The notes under the pieces: model-generated | What the model saw: the letters and a program-made list of their open reading frames with translations, nothing else | The model's database searches: none | What the model was told of the DNA's origin: nothing | Shown: one piece after another, positions 9,584 to 18,279 of the stretch | Numbering within the stretch: position 1 is the first letter of the stretch | Layout of the letters: every line of letters begins with the position of its first letter | Source: Acidithiobacillus sp. | GTDB lineage: Bacteria; Pseudomonadota; Gammaproteobacteria; Acidithiobacillales; Acidithiobacillaceae | Length of the DNA: 63,276 nucleotides | Assembly: GCF_023256195.1 (NCBI RefSeq) | Contig: NZ_JAGDWX010000024.1 | Span: forward strand, 1-63,276 | Reading direction: 5' to 3' | Program-made: the position numbers and the translations under genes

Positions 9584-10815
9584 TGTCGGGCCCGGACCCG
9601 GAGCCCATATCGCGGCTCCGGCCACGGTTGCCAGGGTCGGCCTCGGAACAGGATAGCTGCTGGGCCGATCCGCAGGCGGCCGCTTCCCTCCGTCGGGACC
9701 TGTGGCACGCCATTCTGGGACGCTGGCAAGCGTATCCGGACGACGTGGCGGTGCTGGAAGGCGTGGTGGAGCAGCTCAGCTGGCTACAGGAAGCCCCTTC
9801 CATGGCCGGTTCCTGGGCGCTGCCTTGGCTGGAACGTTGGCTGGGTCCCGGCAGAGCGGAAACTGCCACCGCCGCCGAGATCATCGCCCATCACCACGCC
9901 GATCGGGCACTCCCGCTGGATATGGAAGGGGAGGAGTTCGGTCGTCGTCTGGCAGCACGTGATCCCGACGCACTGATGTCCCTTCTGCTCAGCATGGCAG
10001 AGGACGAACGGGCGCGGGAGCTGGTCGTGGCCGGTCTTGGTCTCAGCATGGCCGCCGATGCCGAGGCGGGTGGCTTGCGCTGCCGCTTGGCGGCGGCCTG
10101 GGCAGCGCAGGCAGCGACCTTGGATAACCAGGATTTTGCCGCCTCGGCCTGGCTTCTGGCACGCAGCCACTGGTCCCTGCCGGCCTCCTGCGCCGTGGTG
10201 GTACCCGAGAGTGTGTCGCCCAGTAGCACGGGGGATGAAAAACCTCTGCTGGAGAGTCTGCGCCAGCGAGATCTGCCCGCCTTCATGCAGCACCTGCGAG
10301 CCATGGGCGACCAGCCCTTGGCAGCCTTGCGGCAGCTCTTTCTCAGTACCGGCCTTGCCATCCTGGAGTGTGCGGAGGATGCGCAGCGGCGTGAGCTCGC
10401 TCGACTCTATCTGTGGATGGGAAGCAGTCTGCAGTTGCCCCACCGCAGCCGCCAGCAGAGCCGGCGCCTGCTCTTCGGCGTCGCCGCTGCCCTCTTTACT
10501 CAGGCCGGCTGGCAAAGACTCGACGGGGTACCGAGCTTTCGGGAAGTGCAGAGCTACGGTGAGGCTGTGCGTGCGGGTACAGCAGGCCCACCCACCCATC
10601 CATGGCAAAGCTGCCTTGCCGCGACCCAGGACGGTCAGCCGGAACACGAGGCGCGGTGGTGGCAGCACACGGCTCTGCAGTATGCTGCCTCGAGTGCGTG
10701 CGAGCGACCGTATTTTTTTGCGCTCTGGCACATGGCAAAAACGGCGGGTGCATTAGGCGGAGGTCCCTTGACGTGGATACATCCCCTGGTATTCCAGGCG
10801 CTGCATCGACCCTGA
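9583..10815 (+). CDS. Unknown 410-residue protein coupled to rplS
   Basis: The ATG overlaps the rplS stop (TGATG) and the 3' end overlaps the ogt gene, so the frame is tightly embedded in the operon. The protein is Ala-, Leu- and Trp-rich, predicted mostly helical, without signal peptide, obvious membrane helix, nucleotide-binding loop or metal motif. Segments such as WHAILGRWQAYPDDVAVLE and LARLYLWMGSSLQLP suggest helical-repeat packing. I do not recognise the family. The GC content and codon use match the neighbours, so it looks resident rather than recently acquired. Confidence 0.75.
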   Translation: MSGPDPEPISRLRPRLPGSASEQDSCWADPQAAASLRRDLWHAILGRWQAYPDDVAVLEGVVEQLSWLQEAPSMAGSWALPWLERWLGPGRAETATAAEIIAHHHADRALPLDMEGEEFGRRLAARDPDALMSLLLSMAEDERARELVVAGLGLSMAADAEAGGLRCRLAAAWAAQAATLDNQDFAASAWLLARSHWSLPASCAVVVPESVSPSSTGDEKPLLESLRQRDLPAFMQHLRAMGDQPLAALRQLFLSTGLAILECAEDAQRRELARLYLWMGSSLQLPHRSRQQSRRLLFGVAAALFTQAGWQRLDGVPSFREVQSYGEAVRAGTAGPPTHPWQSCLAATQDGQPEHEARWWQHTALQYAASSACERPYFFALWHMAKTAGALGGGPLTWIHPLVFQALHRP

Positions 10816-11297
10816 ATGCCTACCACTGGCAGCCGGGCTGGGGCTGGATCGAAGCACAGTTCCAGGACGGTGCTCTGATCCGCCTGGCCTTTGCCGACGC
10901 GCCGTCCCTTGCGGACCCATCACTACCATCGGTAATACCTGCGCCGGCATCGCTGCGCGAGCTTTTGGATGCTTATTTTTCGGGCCGTCCCATCGCGGCG
11001 CGGGATGCGCTGCAGTGTCTCCCCATCCGCCTGCAGGGCACTCCGTTCCAGAAGCGCGTCTGGGCCGCCTTGACGGAAATACCCTACGGAAAAACGACCC
11101 AATACGGCCTTCTGGCTCAGAGTTTGGGAAGTGCACCGCGGGCTGTGGGTCAGGCCTGCAAGGCCAATCCTGTCGCCATTCTTGTCCCCTGCCACCGCGT
11201 TCTCGCGGCCACGGGCCTGGGTGGGTATGGCGGCTTGCGCAGCGGACCCGCATGGAGCCGCAAGGAGGCCCTGCTGCATCTGGAGGGCGCCCTTTGA
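10773..11297 (+). CDS. ogt: Methylated-DNA--protein-cysteine methyltransferase
   Basis: This suicide enzyme transfers the methyl group of O6-methylguanine to its own cysteine, repairing alkylation damage. The active-site motif LVPCHRV places the acceptor at Cys140, and the DNA-recognition helix region includes PYGKTTQYG and GSAPRAVGQACKANP. I chose a GTG start with a GGCGGAGG site about nine bases upstream, giving 174 residues; an earlier in-frame ATG would add an unrelated leader read out of the upstream gene. The stop overlaps the xerD start. Confidence 0.9.
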   Translation: MDTSPGIPGAASTLNAYHWQPGWGWIEAQFQDGALIRLAFADAPSLADPSLPSVIPAPASLRELLDAYFSGRPIAARDALQCLPIRLQGTPFQKRVWAALTEIPYGKTTQYGLLAQSLGSAPRAVGQACKANPVAILVPCHRVLAATGLGGYGGLRSGPAWSRKEALLHLEGAL

Positions 11298-12217
11298 CAG
11301 TCGCCGAGGGTGAGGCTGTGGCGCCGCTTCCGGGTGGAGAGGATCTGACGCGTTTTCTCGATCACCTCTGGCTGGAGGGCAACTTGGCCGCCAACAGTCT
11401 CGCGGCCTACGGGCGCGATCTGCGCTTGCTGGAAAGCTACTTGGCATCCCGGGGGCGGCGATTGCGCGATGCCGACGCCGCCGATCTGTCCACCTTTCTC
11501 GCCCGGCGTCTGCAGGACGGTGCGGCCCTGCGGAGTATCGCCCGGCAACTCTCCAGCTTGCGGCGTTTTTATGCCTATGCGCAACGGGAAGGTTGGCGCG
11601 GCGATGATCCCAGCGCGTCTCTGCAGCACCTGCATATGGGTCGCCACCTACCTGCCGTACCCAGCGAAGGGGAGGTGGACGCCCTGCTGGCGGCGCCGGA
11701 TCGCAGTACCGTTCTCGGCCTGCGCGACGCCGCCATGCTCGAGCTCCTCTACGCCACCGGTCTGCGAGTATCGGAGCTGGTGGGTCTGCTTCGTGCGCAG
11801 CTGGATCTCGAGGCCGGTGTGGTGCTGACCTTGGGCAAGGGCAGCAAGGAGCGTTTGATTCCCGTCGGTGAGGTGGCCATGGAAGTCCTCGACCGCTACC
11901 TGCGGGAAGCGCGACCGCAGCTGCTCGGGCAGAGGCAGAGTCCGGCCCTGTTCCTGAGCGTTCGCGGCGAGGCCATGAGCCGCCAGCGTTTCTGGCAGAC
12001 CATCAAGGCCTACGGCGCCAAGGCCCAGATTCGCGCCGCCTTTTCACCCCACAGCCTGCGTCACGCCTTCGCCACCCACCTTCTGGACCACGGTGCCGAT
12101 CTGCGCAGCGTGCAGCTCATGCTCGGCCACGCCCAGCTGAGCACCACAGAGATCTACACCCACATCGCCCAAGCGCGCCTGCAGAGCCTGCATCGCCAGC
12201 ACCACCCCCGCGGTTGA
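11294..12217 (+). CDS. xerD: Tyrosine recombinase XerD-type
   Basis: This 307-residue site-specific recombinase resolves chromosome dimers at dif with its partner XerC. The N-terminal SAM-like core-binding domain (LTRFLDHLWLEGNLAANS) is followed by the catalytic domain with Arg in ATGLRVSELVGL, Lys in GKGSKERLIP, HSLRH, LGHAQLSTT and the nucleophile Tyr288. I chose TTG as start because it overlaps the ogt stop and has a GGAGGG site; an earlier frame start lies inside ogt. XerC is possible, but XerD fits better. It is complete and ends convergent with the htrA-type gene. Confidence 0.88.
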   Translation: MTVAEGEAVAPLPGGEDLTRFLDHLWLEGNLAANSLAAYGRDLRLLESYLASRGRRLRDADAADLSTFLARRLQDGAALRSIARQLSSLRRFYAYAQREGWRGDDPSASLQHLHMGRHLPAVPSEGEVDALLAAPDRSTVLGLRDAAMLELLYATGLRVSELVGLLRAQLDLEAGVVLTLGKGSKERLIPVGEVAMEVLDRYLREARPQLLGQRQSPALFLSVRGEAMSRQRFWQTIKAYGAKAQIRAAFSPHSLRHAFATHLLDHGADLRSVQLMLGHAQLSTTEIYTHIAQARLQSLHRQHHPRG

Positions 12218-12222
12218 CAGCG

Positions 12223-12247
12223 GGCCCCGCCCGCAATGGGGCGGGCC
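12223..12247. terminator. GC-rich hairpin between convergent xerD and the HtrA gene
   Basis: GCCCGC at 12229-12234 pairs with GCGGGC at 12241-12246, with further imperfect pairing outside. There is no T run, so it may be a weak bidirectional barrier rather than a true intrinsic terminator. Confidence 0.35.
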
Positions 12248-12292
12248 TGCCACCATCCCCCGGGCGACAGCAGGCCTGAAGCGGAAGCGGTC

Positions 12293-13798
12293 TCAGTGCT
12301 TGGGCAGCGTCACGACCACATAGATGCTGGATGGACCCTGACGGACCAAGACCGGAATGGGTGTGTCGGCGGGCAGCCGGCGAACGATCGCCTCCAGTTG
12401 TTGAGGTGTGGAGACATCCTGTTGAGCGATCTGCTGGAGGATCATGCCGGGACGAATCCCCGCCTCCGCCGCCGCACCCTCACCCACATCCGTGATCACC
12501 ACTCCATGGTGGATTTTCAGACGGTCCATCAGCGCCGCGTCCAGCGCCCGCACGTGCACGCCGAGGCGCGGAATCTCCAGGGCACTGGGCTTGGCCGCCT
12601 TGCTGCTGACGGTCTCGTCGGTTTTTTCCGGCTTGGGCAGGGCGCCGACGGTGACCTGAAGGGTTTCGGGTTTGCCGTCGCGGAGAATGCCCAGGGCGGC
12701 CGTGCTACCGGGTTTGCTGGATCCGACGAGCAGCGGTAGCTGTCCGACATTGTAGACGGGCTTGCCGGCAAAGGTGACGATGACGTCGCCGGGGCGCAGA
12801 CCGGCATGGGCGGCAGGACCATTGCTCATCACCGAGGCCACCAGGGCACCCACGGGCTCCTTGAGGTGCAAGGCTTGGGCCATTTGCGGTGTCACGCTCT
12901 GCACCTCGACCCCCAAGTAACCGAATTCGATGGGCTTGTGCTCCTTGAGATCCCGCACCACCTGCATGACGGTGTTGATGGGGATGGAGAAGGATAGCCC
13001 CATGTAGCCGCCGCTATTGGTGTAGATCTGGTCGTTGATGCCGATGACCTGGCCCGCCATGTTGAACAGCGGCCCGCCGGAGTTGCCGGGATTGATGGGC
13101 ACATCGCTCTGGATGAAGGGGATATATTCGTCGTCCGGCAGGGGCCGGTTGGTGGCGCTCACCACCCCTTGAGTCACGGTATTGAAGAAGCCGAAGGGGG
13201 CACCGACGGCCAGCAGCCACTGTCCCACCCGCAGGTCGTCGGAATTACCCAGGGGCGCGGTGGGCAGACCCTGGGCGTCTATTTTGAGGAGAGCGGTATC
13301 GTAGCGCACCGACAGGCCCACCAGCTTGGCGGGATAGGCGTGGTGATTGGTCAGGGTGACGACGATGTGCTGCGCGCCGCGGACGACGTGAGCGGCAGTG
13401 ACGATGTAGCCGTCGGAGCTGAGAATGAAGCCGGAGCCCAGCGACTGGATTTTCTCCTGCGGGCCTGCGCCGTGACCTCCCTGAGAACCACCGAAATGTT
13501 TGAAGAAACGATAGAAGGGGGAGTCTGGCGGGAAGGGATTGTGTTCTTGGGCGAGGGCCTTGCTGCTGGTGCTGCTGATATTCACCACGGTCGGTCCGTA
13601 GCGATCGATGATCGGGGTGAAGTCCGGGAGATTCACCAGCGGCTGTGCCGGTCCTGCCTGAGCCGGAACCGACAGGGCCGCGGTGTTGGCCGCGGGCGTC
13701 GCCTGGGCGCATCCGCTGAGACCAAGAGTCAGGGCGAGAAGGGCAGTCCCCATGGCCTGGGACAGGGGAAGGCGGTTTTGCGGGGCGTGTCGGCTCAC
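12293..13798 (-). CDS. HtrA/DegP-type serine protease with a lipoprotein signal
   Basis: This 501-residue periplasmic quality-control protease degrades misfolded envelope proteins. The trypsin-like domain has His137 (VTAAHVV), Asp167 (RYDTALL) and Ser240 (NPGNSGGPLF), followed by two PDZ domains around GVEVQSVTP and LGVHVRALD. The chosen GTG has a GGAG site about nine bases upstream, and the resulting N-terminus is a signal sequence ending in the lipobox LSGC at Cys30, with Ala at +2. That predicts lipid anchoring at the outer membrane instead of a soluble form. Confidence 0.93.
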   Translation of the reverse strand: MSRHAPQNRLPLSQAMGTALLALTLGLSGCAQATPAANTAALSVPAQAGPAQPLVNLPDFTPIIDRYGPTVVNISSTSSKALAQEHNPFPPDSPFYRFFKHFGGSQGGHGAGPQEKIQSLGSGFILSSDGYIVTAAHVVRGAQHIVVTLTNHHAYPAKLVGLSVRYDTALLKIDAQGLPTAPLGNSDDLRVGQWLLAVGAPFGFFNTVTQGVVSATNRPLPDDEYIPFIQSDVPINPGNSGGPLFNMAGQVIGINDQIYTNSGGYMGLSFSIPINTVMQVVRDLKEHKPIEFGYLGVEVQSVTPQMAQALHLKEPVGALVASVMSNGPAAHAGLRPGDVIVTFAGKPVYNVGQLPLLVGSSKPGSTAALGILRDGKPETLQVTVGALPKPEKTDETVSSKAAKPSALEIPRLGVHVRALDAALMDRLKIHHGVVITDVGEGAAAEAGIRPGMILQQIAQQDVSTPQQLEAIVRRLPADTPIPVLVRQGPSSIYVVVTLPKH

Positions 13799-13968
13799 GG
13801 ATGGAATCTCCTTGTGGTTGGACCTGAGGTCAGGCCGTAGGGTCGGGCGGCGGGTTTGGGCTGAGCCGGTAATCCGGACCGCCGGAGCGTGCCTGATCCG
13901 GAGTGGGGTCCGGGGCCAGGCGTGGGGCCACTGCGGCGGCACCGATCAAAAAAGCTGCAGCCTTTCGT

Positions 13969-14838
13969 TCAGTATAAGGTTCTCGCCAAGCGAGTGCGAT
14001 ACTTTTCCACGAGGGGATGGCGGGCCCCCAGTACCGTGAAGATCTGCAGCAGCGTCCGCCGACCGAGATCGTCGCCATACTGCCGATGGTCGCGTACCAG
14101 TTCCAGCAGCTCTTCCATGGCTGGCTCCTCCTGTCCCTGCAGGAGGAGGCGCAGCGCGTGCAGGTAGAGTGCCTGCGCCCGCTCGTCGCCCTGCGCTTCA
14201 CGCAGGCGCCGCTCCAACTCGGCCATGGGGGGAGCGCTCTGGACAGCCTGGGAGAATTCCAGCAGGGCCTTCAAAGCCTGCACCTCATCTTCCAGCTGAA
14301 AGGCCGGACTCATGGCGGCGATGTCGGCGTTGACCTCTTCCCAGCGTCCTTGGGCACTGTGCAGGCGGGCCAGGCTCAGGCGAGCCGCATCGTTGCGGGG
14401 GTTGGCCGTCAGCGCTTCGCGAAAGAGCTTCTCGGCCTCGTCTTCCCGTCCTGCCTCCATGGCCGCCAGCGCTGCCTGGCGCAGATCGTCTCCGGGGGGT
14501 GGAACGATCCCCTCCAGAAACTTGCGCACAGCCGACTCGGGCAGGGCACCGGTGAATTCGTCTACCACCTTGCCGTCGCGGAAGGCTTTCACAGCGGGAA
14601 TACCGCGTACCTGAAAGCTTCGCGACAGTTCTGGATTCTCATCGGAGTTGACCTTGGCCAGGAGGAAGGCACCTGCCATTTCTTCTGCCAGCTTCTCGAG
14701 GACGGGGCCGAGGGCACGGCAAGGCCCGCACCAGGGCGCCCAGAAGTCCACGACTACCGGCCTCCGCTTCGATTCCTCGAGGACCGCGGCGGCGAAATTG
14801 TCCTCACGGACATCGATGACCAAAGCTTGCGCCGTCAT
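13969..14838 (-). CDS. Thioredoxin-TPR co-chaperone (CnoX/YbbN family)
   Basis: This 289-residue protein has an N-terminal thioredoxin domain with the active site WCGPC (Cys37, Cys40) and a C-terminal tetratricopeptide-like helical region. CnoX proteins protect unfolded proteins from oxidative aggregation and hand them to GroEL or DnaK. Some CnoX proteins have lost the dicysteine; here both cysteines are kept, so redox activity is plausible. The tail contains typical helical pairs such as AAMEAGREDEAEKLFREAL. It is cytosolic, as no signal peptide is seen. It is followed downstream by the HtrA protease gene on the same strand. Confidence 0.9.
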   Translation of the reverse strand: MTAQALVIDVREDNFAAAVLEESKRRPVVVDFWAPWCGPCRALGPVLEKLAEEMAGAFLLAKVNSDENPELSRSFQVRGIPAVKAFRDGKVVDEFTGALPESAVRKFLEGIVPPPGDDLRQAALAAMEAGREDEAEKLFREALTANPRNDAARLSLARLHSAQGRWEEVNADIAAMSPAFQLEDEVQALKALLEFSQAVQSAPPMAELERRLREAQGDERAQALYLHALRLLLQGQEEPAMEELLELVRDHRQYGDDLGRRTLLQIFTVLGARHPLVEKYRTRLARTLY

Positions 14839-14950
14839 ATGTACTCCCTGAAAACGATGGCATGTCTCACTGCATGACTGAGCCGATCATGGTAGGACCT
14901 CCGTCGGTGATTCTCAATGCATGGAGCGGATGGCGCGATGGCGGTCGCCG

Positions 14951-15505
14951 TCATTGCGGCCGCAGTCTTGCCAATTCGTCCAGAATGCCCTGCAGTAGCT
15001 GCCGGGCGTTGGCGCTCATACCCCGCGCCAGCCGGGCGTAGTCTTCTTGGCCGCGTGACAGTGGCCCGAGGGCAGCGCCAATACGCGCCATGTCGCCCCC
15101 GGCCCGCTCCATCTGGCTGGCCATCTGCCCAAGCCAGGCCAGCGCTTGGCTATCGCCCTGGCGCGCGGCGTGTACTACGCTGGCAATACCGGGAGCGGCA
15201 AGACTGGGGTCTGCGCCCTGATCCAGGGCGGGCAAGCTGTGCCGGTCCTGCAGTCCATTCAGGATGCTCTCAGTGATGACCCGGTCTTCTTCGTCCAGGC
15301 CCTCCAGCAAGGCGGGATCGCGTTGCCCGGCGAGGATCCGCCGCAGGATCTGCACCAGCTCACCCCAGCCGTTGCTGGCTGCCGTCTGTAGGTGTGGCTC
15401 CAGCGCCTTCTGCTCCGCCGGGTTCTGGCAGGCAGCCACCACCATATGGATCAGGCGGGCGTGGGCGCGCCGTATCTGTTCGCGACGCTCGGGCAAGCTG
15501 GACAT
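14951..15505 (-). CDS. Unknown helical protein (184 residues)
   Basis: The chosen start is the ATG giving MSSLPERREQ; an earlier in-frame start at 15577 would add a low-complexity leader that overlaps the divergent promoter region. The protein is helical, with Gln/Arg/Ala-rich segments (HARLIHMVVAACQNP, LVQILRRILAGQRDP), no membrane segment and no recognised domain. It starts from a strong-looking minus-strand promoter that overlaps the promoter of the plus-strand membrane protein. Function unknown. Confidence 0.65.
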   Translation of the reverse strand: MSSLPERREQIRRAHARLIHMVVAACQNPAEQKALEPHLQTAASNGWGELVQILRRILAGQRDPALLEGLDEEDRVITESILNGLQDRHSLPALDQGADPSLAAPGIASVVHAARQGDSQALAWLGQMASQMERAGGDMARIGAALGPLSRGQEDYARLARGMSANARQLLQGILDELARLRPQ

Positions 15506-15586
15506 CCTTCCTCCGCATTGATCGGCCACCGTTGCCGCGCCACGGCCAGGTGGTGTGTGCGCCGGGATGGGCGGCACTTAAGCTCT

Positions 15587-15615
15587 TTGAGTTTGTAGCC
15601 CGCCTTCTCTAGAAT
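15587..15615 (+). promoter_or_regulatory. Plus-strand promoter for the membrane protein gene
   Basis: TTGAGT (15587-15592) and TAGAAT (15610-15615) are spaced by 17 bases, with a predicted start near 15622 and the gene beginning about 24 bases later. It is superimposed on a minus-strand promoter. Confidence 0.6.
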
Positions 15616-15620
15616 GTCAA
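15592..15620 (-). promoter_or_regulatory. Minus-strand promoter for the 184-residue protein gene
   Basis: On the minus strand TTGACA (15620-15615), a perfect -35 box, is followed after 17 bases by TACAAA (15597-15592). Each box touches or overlaps a box of the plus-strand promoter, so both cannot be occupied at once. Confidence 0.6.
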
Positions 15621-15645
15621 AGCTAGCAAGGCTGGGGGGTGCACC

Positions 15646-16419
15646 TTGGGGTGGCAGTGGGTCAGTAGGATGGTGTCCTGGGTCGAGGGTGGCGCGGCCA
15701 TCGTGGCAGCGCGACCGCGCGCCTGGGCACTTTTTGCCCTGTCCGCCGTGGCCGTGGCGGCCATTCCCTTCCCCAGCTGGCTCATGGATGCCATCGCTCC
15801 CATCGGGCTGCTCCTCGGGCTGCGTCTGGCCGGCCGCTGTGAGGGAGAGGAGTACAGCGCCACGCAGCTGCGCCACGCCCTGGAGGTAGCGGTGCTCTGG
15901 GGTATGTTGTTGGCCGTCTTCGGCATGCTGTTCAGCTTTGGTCAGGAGACGGTTATCCTCGCCGCCTTGCTCGCGGGCGTGGATGGGCACTGGCAGATGC
16001 CGAGCTCCGGCGGTTTTCTGGATTGGTGGTTCGGTCTTGGGGAGCGCCTTTCCGATCTGGCCCTGATGCCCTATTTCTGGTTCTCTCCGGCCTTTTTTGG
16101 AGTGGCCCTGGCGTTGCACAAGGGACACGGCTGGATCGAGTCGGAGGTGGAGACGACTCTGGCGCTCATTTTCCGACCCGAGGTTCGCGATCCCCTCATC
16201 GCGCTATGGGCCATCGTGCTTTTGAGCAATCTTTTTCTCCCCCAGTTTTCCCAGGTCTGGTTGGGACTGCTGGTGTGGGTGCTCGGCCCGCCCGTGGTCT
16301 TTGTCGCCTATCAGGATATCTTTGCCAACAAGCGCAAGCCGCCGCGCAAACGGGAACCGGCGCGCAAGGCCTCGGCCCTGGCCCAGCCGGTTCTGCGCCC
16401 AGTGCGGGCCAAAGGTTGA
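15646..16419 (+). CDS. Multi-pass inner-membrane protein of unknown function
   Basis: This protein of about 257 residues has at least five hydrophobic segments (for example LFALSAVAVAAIPF, APIGLLLGLRLAG, WGMLLAVFGMLFSF, IVLLSNLFL) and a basic C-terminal tail rich in Lys, Arg and Pro. I give the TTG start that follows a GGGGGG purine run; an ATG 24 bases further in is also possible. I do not recognise the family. Its promoter is shared back to back with that of the unknown minus-strand gene. It lies upstream of glyA but probably has its own transcript. Confidence 0.75.
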   Translation: MGWQWVSRMVSWVEGGAAIVAARPRAWALFALSAVAVAAIPFPSWLMDAIAPIGLLLGLRLAGRCEGEEYSATQLRHALEVAVLWGMLLAVFGMLFSFGQETVILAALLAGVDGHWQMPSSGGFLDWWFGLGERLSDLALMPYFWFSPAFFGVALALHKGHGWIESEVETTLALIFRPEVRDPLIALWAIVLLSNLFLPQFSQVWLGLLVWVLGPPVVFVAYQDIFANKRKPPRKREPARKASALAQPVLRPVRAKG

Positions 16420-16480
16420 ACGCGGATCTTGTTGCCCGCGGACATGAAAAGAATTCACGACGAGGTGCAAAAAAACGCCC

Positions 16481-16509
16481 TTGTCCTGCCGCAGGCCATC
16501 CGCTAGTGT
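16481..16509 (+). promoter_or_regulatory. Possible promoter for the glyA operon
   Basis: TTGTCC (16481-16486) and TAGTGT (16504-16509) are 17 bases apart, ending about 31 bases before the glyA ATG. The -10 match is weak. No glycine riboswitch pattern is visible in the leader. Confidence 0.4.
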
Positions 16510-16540
16510 GGAGGCCAAAATCCATCATCGAGGAGCTCCC

Positions 16541-17785
16541 ATGTTTTCCAAGACCCTGAATCTATCGCAGTTCGACCCCAGCCTGTGGGAGGCGATGCAG
16601 CACGAATCCCAACGTCAGGAAGACCACGTCGAGCTCATCGCCTCGGAAAATTACGCCAGTCCGCTGGTCATGGCCGCGCAGGGATCGGTGCTTACCAACA
16701 AGTACGCGGAGGGCTACCCGGGCAAGCGCTATTACGGCGGTTGCGAATACGTCGACATCGCCGAGCAGCTGGCCATCGATCGGGCCCGCACCCTTTTCGG
16801 CGCCGAGCACGCCAATGTCCAGCCACACTCCGGCTCCCAGGCCAATCAGGCGGTCTTCTTTTCGGTCCTGAAGCCCGGCGACAAGATCATGGGCATGAGC
16901 TTGGCCCACGGCGGGCACCTCACCCACGGCGCCAAGGTCAATCTCTCGGGCAAGCTCTTCGAGGTGGTGGCCTATGGGGTACGCGAGGAGGACGGTCGCA
17001 TCGATTACGATGCCCTGGCCGAACAGGCCGAGCGGGAGCGCCCGCGCATGATCATCGCTGGTGCCAGCGCCTATTCGCGGATCATCGACTTTGCCCGCAT
17101 CGGCGAGATCGCCCGCAGTATCGGGGCCTATTTCCTGGTGGACATGGCCCACATCGCCGGTCTGGTTGCCGCTGGCCTGCACCCGAGCCCCGTGCCCCAC
17201 GCGGATTTCGTCACCACCACCACCCACAAGACCCTGCGCGGTCCGCGGGGCGGTTTGATCCTCTGCAAGGAGGAGTATGCCAAGAAGGTCAACTCGCTGA
17301 TTTTCCCGGGTATCCAGGGCGGACCCCTGATGCACGTCATCGCTGCCAAGGCCGTCGCCTTCCTCGAGGCGCAACAGCCGGAATTTCGCCAGTATCAGCA
17401 GCGGGTCATCGCCAATGCCCAGCGCCTCAGTACCGTGTTGGCCCAACGCGGCTATGGGGCGGTTTCCGGTGGTACCGACAACCACCTCTTCCTCCTCAAT
17501 CTGGGTGAGCGGATCACCGGCAAGGATGCCGAGACGGCTTTGGGTGCGGCGCACATCACGGTCAACAAGAACGCCGTGCCCTTCGACAGCCGGCCCCCGG
17601 CTGTGACCAGCGGCATCCGCATCGGTACCCCCGCCGCCACCACACGCGGCTTCGATCTGGGGGAAATGGATGTACTCGGAGCCGCCATCGCCGACGTGCT
17701 GGATCATGCCGAGGATGAAAAGACCATCGCCGAGGTACGGGAGCGCGTCGTCGCCCTGTGCCGGCGCTTTCCGGTCTACGGCTGA
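16541..17785 (+). CDS. glyA: Serine hydroxymethyltransferase
   Basis: This 414-residue PLP enzyme converts serine and tetrahydrofolate to glycine and methylene-tetrahydrofolate. The PLP lysine is Lys230 in [15 protein letters not shown], and the N-terminal [24 protein letters not shown] and PHSGSQAN motifs are intact. The ATG has an AGGAG site at the right distance; an upstream in-frame start gives an unrelated leader. It leads a seven-gene group through nusB, linking one-carbon metabolism, ribonucleotide reductase control and riboflavin synthesis. Confidence 0.97.
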   Translation: MFSKTLNLSQFDPSLWEAMQHESQRQEDHVELIASENYASPLVMAAQGSVLTNKYAEGYPGKRYYGGCEYVDIAEQLAIDRARTLFGAEHANVQPHSGSQANQAVFFSVLKPGDKIMGMSLAHGGHLTHGAKVNLSGKLFEVVAYGVREEDGRIDYDALAEQAERERPRMIIAGASAYSRIIDFARIGEIARSIGAYFLVDMAHIAGLVAAGLHPSPVPHADFVTTTTHKTLRGPRGGLILCKEEYAKKVNSLIFPGIQGGPLMHVIAAKAVAFLEAQQPEFRQYQQRVIANAQRLSTVLAQRGYGAVSGGTDNHLFLLNLGERITGKDAETALGAAHITVNKNAVPFDSRPPAVTSGIRIGTPAATTRGFDLGEMDVLGAAIADVLDHAEDEKTIAEVRERVVALCRRFPVYG

Positions 17786-17787
17786 CG

Positions 17788-18279
17788 GTGCACTGCCCTT
17801 TTTGCGGTTTTGCCGACACGCGGGTGGTGGATTCGCGGTTGGCGGATGAGGGTGAGGCGGTCAAGCGTCGGCGTGAGTGTCCCTCCTGCGGCCAACGCTT
17901 CACCACCTATGAACGAGCAGAGCTAGGGTATCCCATGGTGGTCAAGGCCGATGGCCGTCGGGAAGCCTTCAATGCCGAGAAACTGCAGCGCGGCCTCACC
18001 CGCGCTTTGAGCAAGCGGCCGGTGGCCACGGAACGGGTAGACGCGGCGCTGCGCGATATCGAACGGCAGATCCGGGCCAGTGGTGAGCGGGAAATTGCCG
18101 CTCGCACCATCGGCGAGCTGGTGATGCGGGCCCTGGGAGATCTTGATCCTGTGGCCTATGTGCGTTTCGCCTCGGTATACCGACGCTTTGAGGACGTCGA
18201 TGCCTTCAGTGCCGAGATCGCTCGTCTCAAGGCCAAGGATGACAAGGCGGACGCCGGTGACCCCGTCCAGGAATCCTGA
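17788..18279 (+). CDS. nrdR: Transcriptional repressor NrdR
   Basis: This 163-residue repressor of ribonucleotide reductase genes senses ATP/dATP. The zinc ribbon uses Cys3, Cys6, Cys31 and Cys34, and the ATP-cone domain spans roughly residues 45-135. The GTG start two bases after the glyA stop gives the standard MHCPFC N-terminus; no separate ribosome binding site is seen, so reinitiation from glyA is likely. glyA-nrdR-rib order is widespread in proteobacteria. Confidence 0.95.
   Translation: MHCPFCGFADTRVVDSRLADEGEAVKRRRECPSCGQRFTTYERAELGYPMVVKADGRREAFNAEKLQRGLTRALSKRPVATERVDAALRDIERQIRASGEREIAARTIGELVMRALGDLDPVAYVRFASVYRRFEDVDAFSAEIARLKAKDDKADAGDPVQES

Noticed and set aside
16420-16540. 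Possible glycine riboswitch before glyA
   Set aside because: The 121-base leader lacks the paired conserved elements of a glycine aptamer.
18150-18260. Possible FMN riboswitch before ribD
   Set aside because: ribD overlaps nrdR, leaving no leader, and no FMN-aptamer motif is visible.
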